A stretch of 33,272 nucleotides of DNA from NCBI GenBank assembly GCA_016342445.1, contig JAEIOF010000009.1, positions 1 through 33,272 on the forward strand, read 5' to 3'. The notes beneath the pieces were generated by a model. The model saw only the letters and a program-made list of their open reading frames with translations, was not told the DNA's origin and ran no database searches. The stretch comes from Verrucomicrobiota bacterium (GTDB lineage: Bacteria; Verrucomicrobiota; Kiritimatiellia; Kiritimatiellales; Tichowtungiaceae). Shown here in pieces: positions 1-8,083 of this stretch (the first letter of the stretch is position 1; every line of letters begins with the position of its first letter). The translations under genes were made by a program, and so were the position numbers.

Positions 1-2
1 CA

Positions 3-1259
3 ATAAAGATTGAAGATTTCCTGCTCCGCCCGCCGGTTGAAAAGGGGGCCGATCAAATCGCCGCCGCCGTGCTGGCCGACATTAAAAAGCGCGGGGATAG
101 CGCTGTGCTGAAATATGCGCGGCAGTTCGACCGCGCACCGCGCACGCTGGTGGACTTCTGTGTCAGCAAAGCGGAGATCACCGCCGCTAAAAAAGCGGTG
201 GATGCCGAGTTCAAAAAAGCGGCCAAAGAGGCACACACGCGTATCACCCAATTCGCTATCGCCGGCCTGCGCGAAGACTGGAAAATGCCCTCGCCGCAGG
301 GCGGATGGCTTGGCGAAAAATTTGTACCGCTCGACCGGATCGGCGCCTACATTCCGGGCGGCGCGGCTCCGCTGGCCTCCACCGCGCTGATGACGCTGAC
401 GCTCGCGCAGGTTGCCGGGGTTCCCGAGCGGATCGCCTGCACGCCTTCCCGCGAAGATGGGTCGGTGAATCCGTACATTTTGTATGCACTCGACCTGGCG
501 GGGGCGACCGAGATTTATAAAGTCGGCGGCATTCAGGCCATCGGCGCCATGGCCTACGGCACGAAGACGATAGGCAAGGTGCAGAAAATTGTCGGCCCCG
601 GCGGGCCGTATGTGACCGCCGCCAAGCGGCTGGTCTATGGCGATGTCGCCCTCGATATGGTTGCGGGTCCGAGCGAAATCGCGGTGCTGGCCGACGACTC
701 CGCCAATCCGGCGCACGTCGCGGCCGATCTGCTTTCGCAGGCCGAACACGGAACCGGCTCCGAAAAAGCTCTGTTGATTGCCACATCCGAAAAACTGGCG
801 AAGGCGGTCCGTGTCGAGCTCGACACGCAGGCTAAGACGCTGACCCGCAAGGCGCCGGTCGCCAAGGTGCTGGCCCGCGGCTGCCTGCTGGTCGTGGTTC
901 CGAACATCGAGAAGGGGATCGAGCTGTGTAACCGTTTCGCTCCCGAGCACATGGAAGTGATCGTTAAAAACGCCGAGCGCGTCGCGAAAAAGATCAACAC
1001 CGCCGGCGCGATCTTTATCGGCCCGTGGACGCCGGAAGCGGTCGGCGATTTCGCCGCCGGGCCGAGCCATGTTCTGCCGACCGGCGGAACCGCCGCCTTT
1101 TTCTCCGGCCTGACCGTGGAAGACTTCCGCCGCCGCGTCAGCCTGATTCATTTCACCAAAGAAGACCTCAAAGAAACCGTATCGGTGGTCGAAGCGTTTG
1201 GCCGCGTCGAAACCCTCGACGCCCACGCCCGCTCCGCAAGCATCCGTTTGGAAAAATAG
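3..1259 (+). CDS. hisD: Histidinol dehydrogenase, 5' end cut by window edge
   Basis: Catalyses the last two steps of histidine synthesis, the NAD-dependent oxidation of L-histidinol to L-histidine, in the cytoplasm. The ORF track starts at an internal GTG (69), but the frame is open to the left edge and reads IKIEDFLLRPPVEKG, which is typical HisD N-terminal sequence, so only a few residues are missing. Visible motifs are DMVAGPSEIAVLAD, LLSQAEHG (the Gln and His that bind zinc), CNRFAPEHMEV (catalytic Glu-His) and GPSHVLPTGGTA near the C-terminus. The order and length match the family, about 430 residues when complete. hisC follows after 4 bp, so the two are surely co-transcribed. Identification is secure; only the true start is outside the window. 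Confidence 0.97.
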   Translation: MKIEDFLLRPPVEKGADQIAAAVLADIKKRGDSAVLKYARQFDRAPRTLVDFCVSKAEITAAKKAVDAEFKKAAKEAHTRITQFAIAGLREDWKMPSPQGGWLGEKFVPLDRIGAYIPGGAAPLASTALMTLTLAQVAGVPERIACTPSREDGSVNPYILYALDLAGATEIYKVGGIQAIGAMAYGTKTIGKVQKIVGPGGPYVTAAKRLVYGDVALDMVAGPSEIAVLADDSANPAHVAADLLSQAEHGTGSEKALLIATSEKLAKAVRVELDTQAKTLTRKAPVAKVLARGCLLVVVPNIEKGIELCNRFAPEHMEVIVKNAERVAKKINTAGAIFIGPWTPEAVGDFAAGPSHVLPTGGTAAFFSGLTVEDFRRRVSLIHFTKEDLKETVSVVEAFGRVETLDAHARSASIRLEK

Positions 1260-1263
1260 ACTT

Positions 1264-2313
1264 ATGAAAAATTTGATACGAAAATCTGTAGTAGAAATAG
1301 ACGGGTATGTTCCGGGGGAGCAGCCGAAGGGCGAAGAGATCATCAAGCTGAATACGAATGAGAACCCCTATCTCTGTTCACCGGAGGTGGACGATATTCT
1401 GCGTGAGCTCGATGTTTCAACGCTGGCGAAGTATCCCGATCCGCTCTGCGTGGAAGTGCGCAAGGTGATTGCGGAGAAGCATGAGGTTGGTCTCGACAAC
1501 ACCTTCGCGGGCAACGGTTCGGACGAAATTCTGGCGCTGTGCATCCGCGCGTTTGCGGAGCGCGACGGCGGGTCGGTCGGCTATTTTGATCCGTCCTACT
1601 CGCTTTATCCGGTGCTGGCCCGGATTGAGGAGATCGAAACGCGCCCCGTGGCGCTGGACGACAATTTTGAGTGGCAGATGCCGGACGGCTACGAGGCCTC
1701 GGTCTTCTTTCTGGCTAACCCGAATGCTCCCACCAGCCTGCTGTTTCCGAAGGATAAGGTTGAAGCCTTTGTGAAGGATTTTGCCGGCGTGGTGGTGATC
1801 GACGAGGCCTATGTGGATTTCTCCCGCGAGCACTGCATGGAGTTCGCGACGAAGTACGACAACGTGATCGTCACGCGGACGCTTTCGAAATCCTACGCGC
1901 TGGCGGGCATTCGCTTCGGCTACTGCGTCGGGAATAAAGAGCTGATCGACGCGCTCTATAAAATCAAGGATTCCTATAATTTAAACACCATCACGCAGGA
2001 GCTGGCGCGCGTCGCGCTGCTCGACGAGGGGACGATGGAGGCGGTCACGGCCGCGGTGAAAGGCTCGCGCGGGCTGTTCGCAACGGAGCTCAAAGAGCTC
2101 GGCTTTAAGGTCTATCCGTCCGAAACCAACTTCCTGTGGGTGAAGCCGCCGAAGCCCGGCGCGAAAAAGATTTTTGAGGAGCTCCGCAGCCGGAAGGTCT
2201 TCACTCGCTGGTTCGACGGCGACCGCACCAAAGACTATCTGCGCATCACCATCGGCACCAACGATCAGATGCTGGCGCTAGTCGATGCGCTGGAAGAAAT
2301 TCTGGGCAAATAG
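1264..2313 (+). CDS. hisC: Histidinol-phosphate aminotransferase
   Basis: PLP-dependent class I/II aminotransferase that converts imidazole-acetol phosphate plus glutamate to histidinol phosphate. The track ORF begins inside hisD (1198). The correct start is the ATG at 1264, four bases after the hisD stop, giving [15 protein letters not shown] and 349 residues, the usual HisC length. Motifs: NTNENPY near the N-terminus, [26 protein letters not shown] (the Asp that contacts the PLP pyridine nitrogen), and [15 protein letters not shown], which carries the Schiff-base lysine. The C-terminal TRWFDG and YLRITIGT motifs that bind substrate phosphate are present. No strong Shine-Dalgarno is visible, which suggests translational coupling to hisD. 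Confidence 0.96.
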   Translation: MKNLIRKSVVEIDGYVPGEQPKGEEIIKLNTNENPYLCSPEVDDILRELDVSTLAKYPDPLCVEVRKVIAEKHEVGLDNTFAGNGSDEILALCIRAFAERDGGSVGYFDPSYSLYPVLARIEEIETRPVALDDNFEWQMPDGYEASVFFLANPNAPTSLLFPKDKVEAFVKDFAGVVVIDEAYVDFSREHCMEFATKYDNVIVTRTLSKSYALAGIRFGYCVGNKELIDALYKIKDSYNLNTITQELARVALLDEGTMEAVTAAVKGSRGLFATELKELGFKVYPSETNFLWVKPPKPGAKKIFEELRSRKVFTRWFDGDRTKDYLRITIGTNDQMLALVDALEEILGK

Positions 2314-2314
2314 C

Positions 2315-2527
2315 ATGACGACGAACTGTCCGAACAAAGCAAAGAATCTGGCGGACTGCACCTGCTCCTATTCCTGCGCCAAGAAGGGGCTGTGTTGCGA
2401 ATGCGTGGCTCACCACCGCGCCAAGGGACAGATCCCCGCCTGCTTTTTCTCGAAAGAGGCCGAAGCCACCTACGACCGCTCCATCGCCGCGCTCTGCCGC
2501 GAGCAGGCTGAGCCTGCACCCAATTAA
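2315..2527 (+). CDS. Small Cys-rich protein, DUF6485-like
   Basis: A 70-residue protein whose ATG lies one base after the hisC stop, so it is almost certainly translated from the his message. The track extends the ORF upstream to 2285, but that part overlaps hisC. Cysteines fall in an ordered pattern, CPN...[19 protein letters not shown]....PACFF, suggesting one or two zinc sites. The motif order matches small proteins I recall as DUF6485, which have no established function. The C-terminal part ([18 protein letters not shown]) looks helical. There is no signal peptide or membrane segment. I infer a soluble metal-binding protein; a role in histidine synthesis is only suggested by position. Confidence 0.78.
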   Translation: MTTNCPNKAKNLADCTCSYSCAKKGLCCECVAHHRAKGQIPACFFSKEAEATYDRSIAALCREQAEPAPN

Positions 2528-2529
2528 TT

Positions 2530-2544
2530 TTCCAAGCCCTGGAA
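2530..2544. repeat. Dispersed palindrome TTCCA-N5-TGGAA
   Basis: Copy TTCCAAGCCCTGGAA, two bases after the DUF6485 stop. It is the first of 22 exact copies in the window. A half-site (TTCCAAACATGAA) follows near 2572. Confidence 0.85.
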
Positions 2545-2573
2545 ACCGGCAATGCCGGTCTGTCTGATTTTTT
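2545..2573 (+). terminator. Possible terminator of the his operon
   Basis: A 6-bp stem, ACCGGC and GCCGGT with an AAT loop, is followed after CTGTCTG by a run of six T. It abuts the palindrome copy, which could extend the structure. The short stem makes it a moderate candidate. Confidence 0.45.
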
Positions 2574-2682
2574 CCAAACATGAACCATTCCCGCTGGTCA
2601 TTATTTTGCTTATAGCAAAATTATCTATCGCTTCGATTTCGGGGAAAAACGCGGGATAAAAGTTTCAATGAGTGGAAAAACT

Positions 2683-2715
2683 AAAAAGCCGCCACGGGGC
2701 TCGTGGCGGCTTTTT
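2683..2715. terminator. Bidirectional rho-independent terminator
   Basis: Perfect 14-bp stem: AAAAAGCCGCCACG pairs with CGTGGCGGCTTTTT around the loop GGGCT. A-runs on one side and T-runs on the other let it end transcription from both directions. It ends the minus-strand lipoprotein message and backs up termination of the his operon. Confidence 0.88.
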
Positions 2716-2734
2716 GCGTTCGGAGCGCGGCGAA

Positions 2735-3307
2735 TTACATTTGCTGGGCGACTTTGTAGGCTTCGTATTCTTTGATTTCGGCGTCGAGGTTTTCGAAGGC
2801 TTTGGTGGCCCGGAAGCGGGTGTAGAGCTCTTGTTCTTTTTCGAGCTGTGCCATGACCGCTTTGGGGTTGAGCTCCATCAGGGCGTAGGCGGTGACGGTG
2901 CCGTCGAGAACTTCATATTTCAGCTCTTTGGCCACGCTACCCTGAATCTGCTGGCTGGTGATGGCCTGCGCGGTGCTACTGAACTGCGCGAGAATCTGCG
3001 CGTTTTCGGCGAGGCCGGTTTCTTCGACAAAATCTTTCTGGATGGCTTCGATTTTGGTTTCGAGCAGTTGAGCCAGCTCCACGCGTCCGCGGGTTTTGGC
3101 TTTGTTGAGGGCGATTTCGAGGCTTTTGGATTCGCCGATGCCGACCACGGCTATGCCGCCGGATTCGAGGATCTTGGCGGACATTTTCTGGAAGTCTTCA
3201 AAGAGGGGCTGCTGGGCTTCGGCCTTTTTGGCTTCCGGTGTGCTGGAGCATCCGGAAAGTCCGGCGGCGAATGCGGAACAAACGACCCAGAATAATAATT
3301 TTTTCAT
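2735..3307 (-). CDS. LPP20-like lipoprotein
   Basis: A 190-residue predicted lipoprotein. The track start (3388) adds 27 implausible residues that run through a repeat. The ATG at 3307 is preceded by AAAGGAG at good spacing and gives MKKLLFWVVCSAFAAGLSGC, a signal peptide with lipobox LSGC and lipidated Cys20. The mature part has the LPP20 hallmarks: GIAVVGIGESKSLEIALNKA, then a charged helix of the ARxELAxxL type (RGRVELAQLLETK), then DGTVTAYALMEL. Such proteins are periplasm-facing and anchored in a membrane; their biochemical role is generally unknown. The last 60 residues are Lys/Glu-rich and probably helical. It is a single-gene unit with its own terminator. Confidence 0.83.
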   Translation of the reverse strand: MKKLLFWVVCSAFAAGLSGCSSTPEAKKAEAQQPLFEDFQKMSAKILESGGIAVVGIGESKSLEIALNKAKTRGRVELAQLLETKIEAIQKDFVEETGLAENAQILAQFSSTAQAITSQQIQGSVAKELKYEVLDGTVTAYALMELNPKAVMAQLEKEQELYTRFRATKAFENLDAEIKEYEAYKVAQQM

Positions 3308-3346
3308 GACGGAACTCCTTTGTGTTCTCCGAAGCACCCCTTGCGC

Positions 3347-3367
3347 TTCCAATGTTTGGAAAATATA
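3347..3367 (-). promoter_or_regulatory. Palindrome copy abutting a -10-like box of the lipoprotein gene
   Basis: On the minus strand a -10-like TATATT (3362-3367) is followed at once by TTCCAAACATTGGAA (3347-3361), about 40 bp before the lipoprotein ATG. The palindrome would cover the transcription start, as an operator would. The -35 region is poor (TTGCTT at 15 bp), so the promoter call is tentative. Confidence 0.45.
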
Positions 3368-3411
3368 GCATCCAATAGGTTCAAGCAACCGATTTAACAG
3401 GGCGTTTCGGC

Positions 3412-3440
3412 TTGAGATGGGGGGGTCAAATCCCTATAAC
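3412..3440 (+). promoter_or_regulatory. Sigma70-type promoter for etfB operon
   Basis: TTGAGA (3412-3417) and TATAAC (3435-3440) are separated by exactly 17 bp. Each box matches 5 of 6 consensus bases. It sits 34 bp before the etfB ATG, with GAAAGGAAAG as ribosome binding site at 3461-3470. Confidence 0.75.
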
Positions 3441-3473
3441 AAACACCTCTTTGTCTTATTGAAAGGAAAGTCT

Positions 3474-4259
3474 ATGAACATTGTGGTCTGCATTAAGCAG
3501 GTGCCCGATTCGGATAAGGTCACGATTGACCGCGAGACAAATCGTCTCAACCGCGCCGGTGTGCCGAGTATCATTAACCCTTTTGATGAAAACGCCCTCG
3601 AAATGGCGTTGCGGCTCAAGGATCTTCATGGCGGCAAGGTGACGGTCCTTTCGATGGGCCCGCCGCAGGCTGAAGAAGCTCTGCGCACGGCGCTTTCGCT
3701 CGGCGCGGACGAAGCGATTCTGGTTTCCGACCGCAAGTTCGGCGGGGCGGACACTTGGGCAACTTCCTACACGCTGACGCTGGCACTCAAGAAAATCGAA
3801 GAGCCGATTGACCTGATCCTGTTCGGCAAGCAGGCGATCGACGGCGACACCGCGCAGGTGGGCCCGGGCGTGGCCCACTTCTACGGCGTACCGATGATCA
3901 CCTACGCTAAATCGTGCGAAGTGATCGATAGCGGCTTCAAAATTCAGCAGGTAACCGACCACGGTTACAATGTCTGGGAAGTTGAAAAACCCGCCGCGCT
4001 GACGGTGGTGAAAGAGGCCAACGAACTTCGCATGCCGTCGCTCAAGAAGAAGCTCGCCGCCAAAAAGGCCGTGATCCCGACATGGGGATACGAAGACCTG
4101 AATCCCGAAGACGAAAAAATCGGTCTCAGCGGTTCGCCGACCAAAGTACACAAGGTATTTGCTCCCCCGGTCAAGTTGAACAAGGAGATCCTCTCCGGTG
4201 AACCGGCGGAAATGGTCAAGGAACTCATTTACAAGCTGCGGGAGAAAAAAGTCATATGA
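3474..4259 (+). CDS. etfB: Electron transfer flavoprotein beta subunit
   Basis: The smaller subunit of the cytoplasmic FAD/AMP-containing Etf dimer that accepts electrons from acyl-CoA dehydrogenases. The start at ATG 3474 gives MNIVVCIKQVPDSDKVTID, the classic EtfB N-terminus, preceded by GAAAGGAAAG; the track start at 3417 is too far upstream. It has 261 residues, normal for the family. Recognisable segments are INPFDENALEMALRLKD, VTVLSMGPPQAEEALRTALSLGADEAILVSD and LFGKQAIDGDTAQVGP, the last being the Etf beta signature region. It overlaps etfA by 4 bp (ATGA), so the subunits are translationally coupled. The downstream acyl-CoA dehydrogenase is the likely partner. Confidence 0.96.
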   Translation: MNIVVCIKQVPDSDKVTIDRETNRLNRAGVPSIINPFDENALEMALRLKDLHGGKVTVLSMGPPQAEEALRTALSLGADEAILVSDRKFGGADTWATSYTLTLALKKIEEPIDLILFGKQAIDGDTAQVGPGVAHFYGVPMITYAKSCEVIDSGFKIQQVTDHGYNVWEVEKPAALTVVKEANELRMPSLKKKLAAKKAVIPTWGYEDLNPEDEKIGLSGSPTKVHKVFAPPVKLNKEILSGEPAEMVKELIYKLREKKVI

Positions 4260-5254
4260 GCACCAAAAAAGAAATCTGGGTTTATGCCGAGCAGGAAAAC
4301 GGCCATCTGGCCGGAACCGTGTTTGAGCTGCTCTCCGAGGGCCGCAAGCTGGCTGAGAAATCGGGCTTCACATTGTGCGCTGTGCTGGCCTCTGCCAACG
4401 GCAAGCCGATGCATCAGGAGCTGTTCAATTACGGCGCGAAGAAGATCTATAACGTGGAAGATCCCAAGTTGGAAACCTATCAGAACGACTACTTTGCCAA
4501 AGTGATCGATACGCTGATTAAAGCCGAAGAGCCGGAGATCATTCTGTACGGAGCCAGCACGATCGGCCGCAGTCTCGCGCCGACCGTCGCCGTCATGGGC
4601 TGGGCCGGCCTCACCGCCGACTGCACCGAGCTCGACTTCGACACCGAACGCAACATTCTGCTTCAGACCCGTCCGGCATTCGGCGGCAATATTATGGCCA
4701 CCATCATCTGCCCGGATCACCGTCCGCAGATGGCGACCGTCCGCTCCAACGTCTTCAAAAAAGAGAAGGTCGGTGAGGTCGAAACCGGCGAAGTGATCGA
4801 CGTAACGGTGGATATCTCGGGTGTGCGTGAGCGGATGAAACGAATTGAAAGCGTTGTCGAAGAGGTGAACACCGTCGATTTGAAAGCGGCTGAGTTCATT
4901 GTTTCCGGCGGCCGCGGCGTCGGCTCGCCCGAAAACTTCGACAAAATCGAAGCATTGGCCAACATCCTTGGCGGCGCGGTTGGCGCCTCGCGCGCAACCG
5001 TTGATGCCGGGTGGATCTCCCACCACCATCAGGTTGGCCAGACCGGCAAAACCGTCTGTCCGTTGATTTACATCGCCTGCGGAATTTCCGGCGCCATTCA
5101 ACATTTGGCCGGGATGCAGAGTGCCGATCTGATCATCGCGATCAATAAAGATTCCGATGCGCCGATCTTTGACGTGGCCGATTTTGGCCTGGTTGGATGC
5201 CTGCACGATATCGTGCCGGAGTTCACCAGGCAGATTGCCGCCTTGAGAGCCTAA
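4256..5254 (+). CDS. etfA: Electron transfer flavoprotein alpha subunit
   Basis: FAD-binding subunit of the Etf dimer, 332 residues. The N-terminal alpha/beta domain (IWVYAEQENGHLAGTVFELL) is followed by the C-terminal FAD domain with AEFIVSGGRGVGSPENF, GGAVGASRATVDAGW, HHHQVGQTGKTVCP, YIACGISGAIQHLAGM and IIAINKDSDAPIFDVADFGLVG, all diagnostic of EtfA. There is no N-terminal ferredoxin domain, unlike some bifurcating versions. The start codon overlaps the etfB stop (ATGA, 4256-4259). Its presence with an acyl-CoA dehydrogenase suggests beta-oxidation-like or butyrate-type electron flow; whether the complex bifurcates electrons to ferredoxin cannot be told from what I can read. Confidence 0.96.
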   Translation: MSTKKEIWVYAEQENGHLAGTVFELLSEGRKLAEKSGFTLCAVLASANGKPMHQELFNYGAKKIYNVEDPKLETYQNDYFAKVIDTLIKAEEPEIILYGASTIGRSLAPTVAVMGWAGLTADCTELDFDTERNILLQTRPAFGGNIMATIICPDHRPQMATVRSNVFKKEKVGEVETGEVIDVTVDISGVRERMKRIESVVEEVNTVDLKAAEFIVSGGRGVGSPENFDKIEALANILGGAVGASRATVDAGWISHHHQVGQTGKTVCPLIYIACGISGAIQHLAGMQSADLIIAINKDSDAPIFDVADFGLVGCLHDIVPEFTRQIAALRA

Positions 5255-5270
5255 GAGGAGTTGTCAGACC

Positions 5271-6191
5271 GTGGAAAAAGTCATCATCATCGGAACGGGG
5301 CCTGCGGGTCTGACCGCCGCAGTCTATGCGGCGCGGGCCAACCTCGATCCGCTGGTGATTGAAGGGTTTCAGCCCGGCGGTCAGCTGATCACCACCTCGG
5401 ACGTGGAAAACTACCCCGGCTTTCCCGAGGGGATCAGCGGTGCTGAACTGATGGATCTGACCCGCAAGCAAGCCGAGCGCTTCGGTGCCCGCTTTAAAGC
5501 CGGGGAAGTGGCGGCGGCCGGTCTGACCTGCCGTCCAATGAGTTTGACTTTGAGCGACGGCGAGAAGATTGAGGCGCAAACCATTATTGTGGCCACGGGC
5601 GCGAGCGCACAGTACATCGGGTTGGAGTCGGAGCAGAAGCTGATCGGCCGCGGCGTTTCCGGTTGCGCCACCTGTGACGGCGCATTCTACCGCGATGTTC
5701 CCGTCGCGGTCGTCGGCGGCGGTGACACCGCGATGGAAGACGCGCTTTTTCTCACCCACTTTGCCTCTAAAATCACCGTCATTCACCGACGCAATCAGTT
5801 CCGCGCCTCCCAGATTATGGCTGAGCGCGTGATCGCACATCCAAAAATCGAAGTGCTTTGGGACAGCGTCATTGATGAAGTGCTCGGCGTGGAGAAAAAC
5901 GAAGTCACGGGCCTGAAGGTTCGTAATGTTAAAACGAACGAAGTGTCAGAGCTGGCGGTCACCGGCCTGTTTGTGGCCATCGGACATAAGCCGAACACCG
6001 GCCCCTTCGCCGGGCAGCTCGACACCGATCACACCGGCTATCTGATCGCAAAAAACACCCGCACCAACATCGACGGCGTCTTTGCGGCGGGCGATGTGCA
6101 GGATTCGGTTTATCGCCAGGCGATCACCGCCGCCGGCTCCGGCTGCGCGGCCGCCATTGAGGCCGAACGCTATCTTGAGGCGCAGCAATGA
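5271..6191 (+). CDS. trxB: Thioredoxin-disulfide reductase
   Basis: NADPH-dependent FAD enzyme that reduces thioredoxin in the cytoplasm. The start is GTG at 5271, preceded by AAGAGGAG ten bases upstream. It has 306 residues, typical length. In order: FAD-binding IIGTGPAGLTAAVYAARA, PGGQLITTSDVENYPGF, redox-active CATCDGAFY, NADP-binding VAVVGGGDTAMEDALFL and IHRRNQFRAS, GHKPNT, and the C-terminal VFAAGDVQDSVYRQAITAAGSG. It lies 16 bp after etfA, and its stop overlaps the next ABC transporter start by 4 bp, so it is embedded in the etf operon. A ferredoxin-dependent relative is unlikely because the NADPH-site arginine pair HRR is intact. Confidence 0.95.
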   Translation: MEKVIIIGTGPAGLTAAVYAARANLDPLVIEGFQPGGQLITTSDVENYPGFPEGISGAELMDLTRKQAERFGARFKAGEVAAAGLTCRPMSLTLSDGEKIEAQTIIVATGASAQYIGLESEQKLIGRGVSGCATCDGAFYRDVPVAVVGGGDTAMEDALFLTHFASKITVIHRRNQFRASQIMAERVIAHPKIEVLWDSVIDEVLGVEKNEVTGLKVRNVKTNEVSELAVTGLFVAIGHKPNTGPFAGQLDTDHTGYLIAKNTRTNIDGVFAAGDVQDSVYRQAITAAGSGCAAAIEAERYLEAQQ

Positions 6192-8029
6192 GTTCGAAAA
6201 AGAAGAGCGCCGAATTTTCATGGAGCATCTACCGGCGGCTTCTAAGTTTTACCCGTCCGTATGTGACGCGGCTGGTTCTCGGCATCGTTTGCGGTGTGCT
6301 CTACGGCGCAACTGCATTCGGGCTGATCATTATTATCTACTGGGCGGTCGGCAACCTGAGCGGCGAGGCCATGGGCGAGGGCGTCACCCAATTCCTCGAA
6401 AAGATTCATCTCGATCAGATGTTTGCTTCATCCCATAAAATCGAGCTGACCTCTGAGATGGGGCTGCGGAAATTGGTGATTACCGCCCTTGCACTCCCGC
6501 TGATTGCCCTGTTGCAGGGAGTTGTCTTTTTTGTTGGGAAGTACTGTGTTGAATGGGTCGGAACCCGCGTGGTGATGGATGTGCGCAGCAAGCTGTTTTC
6601 CCACATTCACGATCTGCCAATGCAGTTTTTCGGTCGCAGCCGCGTCGGCGAGCTGATTTCGCGGATCACCAACGACACGGCGATTGTTCGCGAGCTGGTG
6701 GCCAATGTCATCGGCGATCTGATCCGTGAACCTTTCACGCTGGTTGGCTGTGTCTTTGCGATGGTCGTGATCGACTGGAAGCTGTCCTTCATTTCGTTGA
6801 TTCTTTTCCCGATCTGCATCATCCCGGTCGCGATTCTCGGCAAGAAAATCCGCAAGGCATCTCGGCACGGGCAGGAGAAGCTGGGCGATTTGCTTTCCGT
6901 TGTTCAGGAATCGTTCGGCGGGGCCGTGGTGGTCAAAGCATTCCAAATGGAACAGGCTGAAAAGGACCGGTTCGACGGATTTAACAACCAGGTCTTCCGT
7001 CGACTGATGCAACAGGCGCGCGCCTCGTCGCTCAATGAACCGATTATGGTTTTTCTTGCATCCCTCGCCATGTCCGGCGTGGTCATCTATGCCTTCCTCA
7101 ATGATCTTTCCTCCGCAACCCTGATCGCGTTTGCTGTTGCGATGGGGCAGATGTACAAGCCGTTTAAAAAGTTGAGTAACATTCAGATACGAATCCAGAA
7201 AGCCGCCCCCGGAGCCGAGCGCATTTTTGAAATTCTCGACCTGGAGATCGGGGTGCGCGACAGTGAAACGGCCGTGGCGTTTGACGGGCCGATTCAAACC
7301 ATCGACTTTGAAAACGTCTCGTTTGCCTACGACGATACGGATGTGTTGAAAAACATCGACCTGAACGTTCGCGCCGGGCAGTGCGTCGCCTTCGTTGGCA
7401 GCTCCGGCGCGGGCAAAACGACCATCGTTAACCTGATCCCGCGTTTTTACGATGTCACCGGCGGACGCGTTCGCCTGAACGGAAAAGATCTTCGCGACTA
7501 CACCATTGCCTCCTTGCGCAGACAGATCGGAATCGTCACGCAGGAAACCATCCTGTTCAACCAGAGTGTGGCTGCCAATATCGCCTACGGCTCGCCCGAT
7601 GCCACCCGCGAAGAGGTCGAGGCCGCCGCGCGCCGCGCCAATGCGCACGAATTTATTTCCGCCATGGACGAGGGCTACGAAACCGTCATCGGCGAGCGCG
7701 GCACCAAGCTTTCCGGCGGACAGGCCCAGCGCCTCGCCATTGCCCGCGCGCTGCTCAAAAACCCGCCGATCCTGATTCTCGACGAGGCCACCAGCGCACT
7801 CGACACCGAATCCGAACGGCAGGTGCAGGGCGCGCTCGACGAGCTGATGAAAGAGCGCACCGTCTTCGTGATTGCCCACCGGCTCTCCACCATCATTCAT
7901 GCCGACAACATCGTGGTGCTCGATCAGGGGCGCGTCGCCGAGCAGGGCTCGCACGCCGAACTGCTTGCACTGGGCGGAAAATATAAATATTTTCACGGAA
8001 TTCAGTTTTCAGATAAAAAAGAATCGTAG
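6188..8029 (+). CDS. ABC exporter, MsbA-like (fused permease and ATPase)
   Basis: A 613-residue type IV ABC half-exporter expected to work as a homodimer in the inner membrane. The N-terminal half has six predicted membrane helices (for example LVLGIVCGVLYGATAFGLII and LIALLQGVVFFVGKYCVEW) and a coupling segment FGRSRVGELISRITND. The C-terminal ATPase has Walker A GSSGAGKTT, the Q-loop QETILFNQSV, signature LSGGQAQR, Walker B ILILDEATSALD and the switch AHRLST. The layout is that of lipid A/lipid flippase MsbA, but the substrate cannot be read from sequence and multidrug-type exporters look alike. Its ATG overlaps the trxB stop (ATGA). Confidence 0.88.
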   Translation: MSSKKKSAEFSWSIYRRLLSFTRPYVTRLVLGIVCGVLYGATAFGLIIIIYWAVGNLSGEAMGEGVTQFLEKIHLDQMFASSHKIELTSEMGLRKLVITALALPLIALLQGVVFFVGKYCVEWVGTRVVMDVRSKLFSHIHDLPMQFFGRSRVGELISRITNDTAIVRELVANVIGDLIREPFTLVGCVFAMVVIDWKLSFISLILFPICIIPVAILGKKIRKASRHGQEKLGDLLSVVQESFGGAVVVKAFQMEQAEKDRFDGFNNQVFRRLMQQARASSLNEPIMVFLASLAMSGVVIYAFLNDLSSATLIAFAVAMGQMYKPFKKLSNIQIRIQKAAPGAERIFEILDLEIGVRDSETAVAFDGPIQTIDFENVSFAYDDTDVLKNIDLNVRAGQCVAFVGSSGAGKTTIVNLIPRFYDVTGGRVRLNGKDLRDYTIASLRRQIGIVTQETILFNQSVAANIAYGSPDATREEVEAAARRANAHEFISAMDEGYETVIGERGTKLSGGQAQRLAIARALLKNPPILILDEATSALDTESERQVQGALDELMKERTVFVIAHRLSTIIHADNIVVLDQGRVAEQGSHAELLALGGKYKYFHGIQFSDKKES

Positions 8030-8083
8030 TGTATCAGGGCCGGCTGAGAGGTCGGGGATGTTAAAACGTAAGGAGAACAGACC

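Noticed and set aside
3412-3445. GGGGGGTCAAATCCCT looks like a tRNA T-arm
   Set aside because: No acceptor, D or anticodon arm could be fitted upstream, and the segment is better explained as a promoter spacer with TATAAC.
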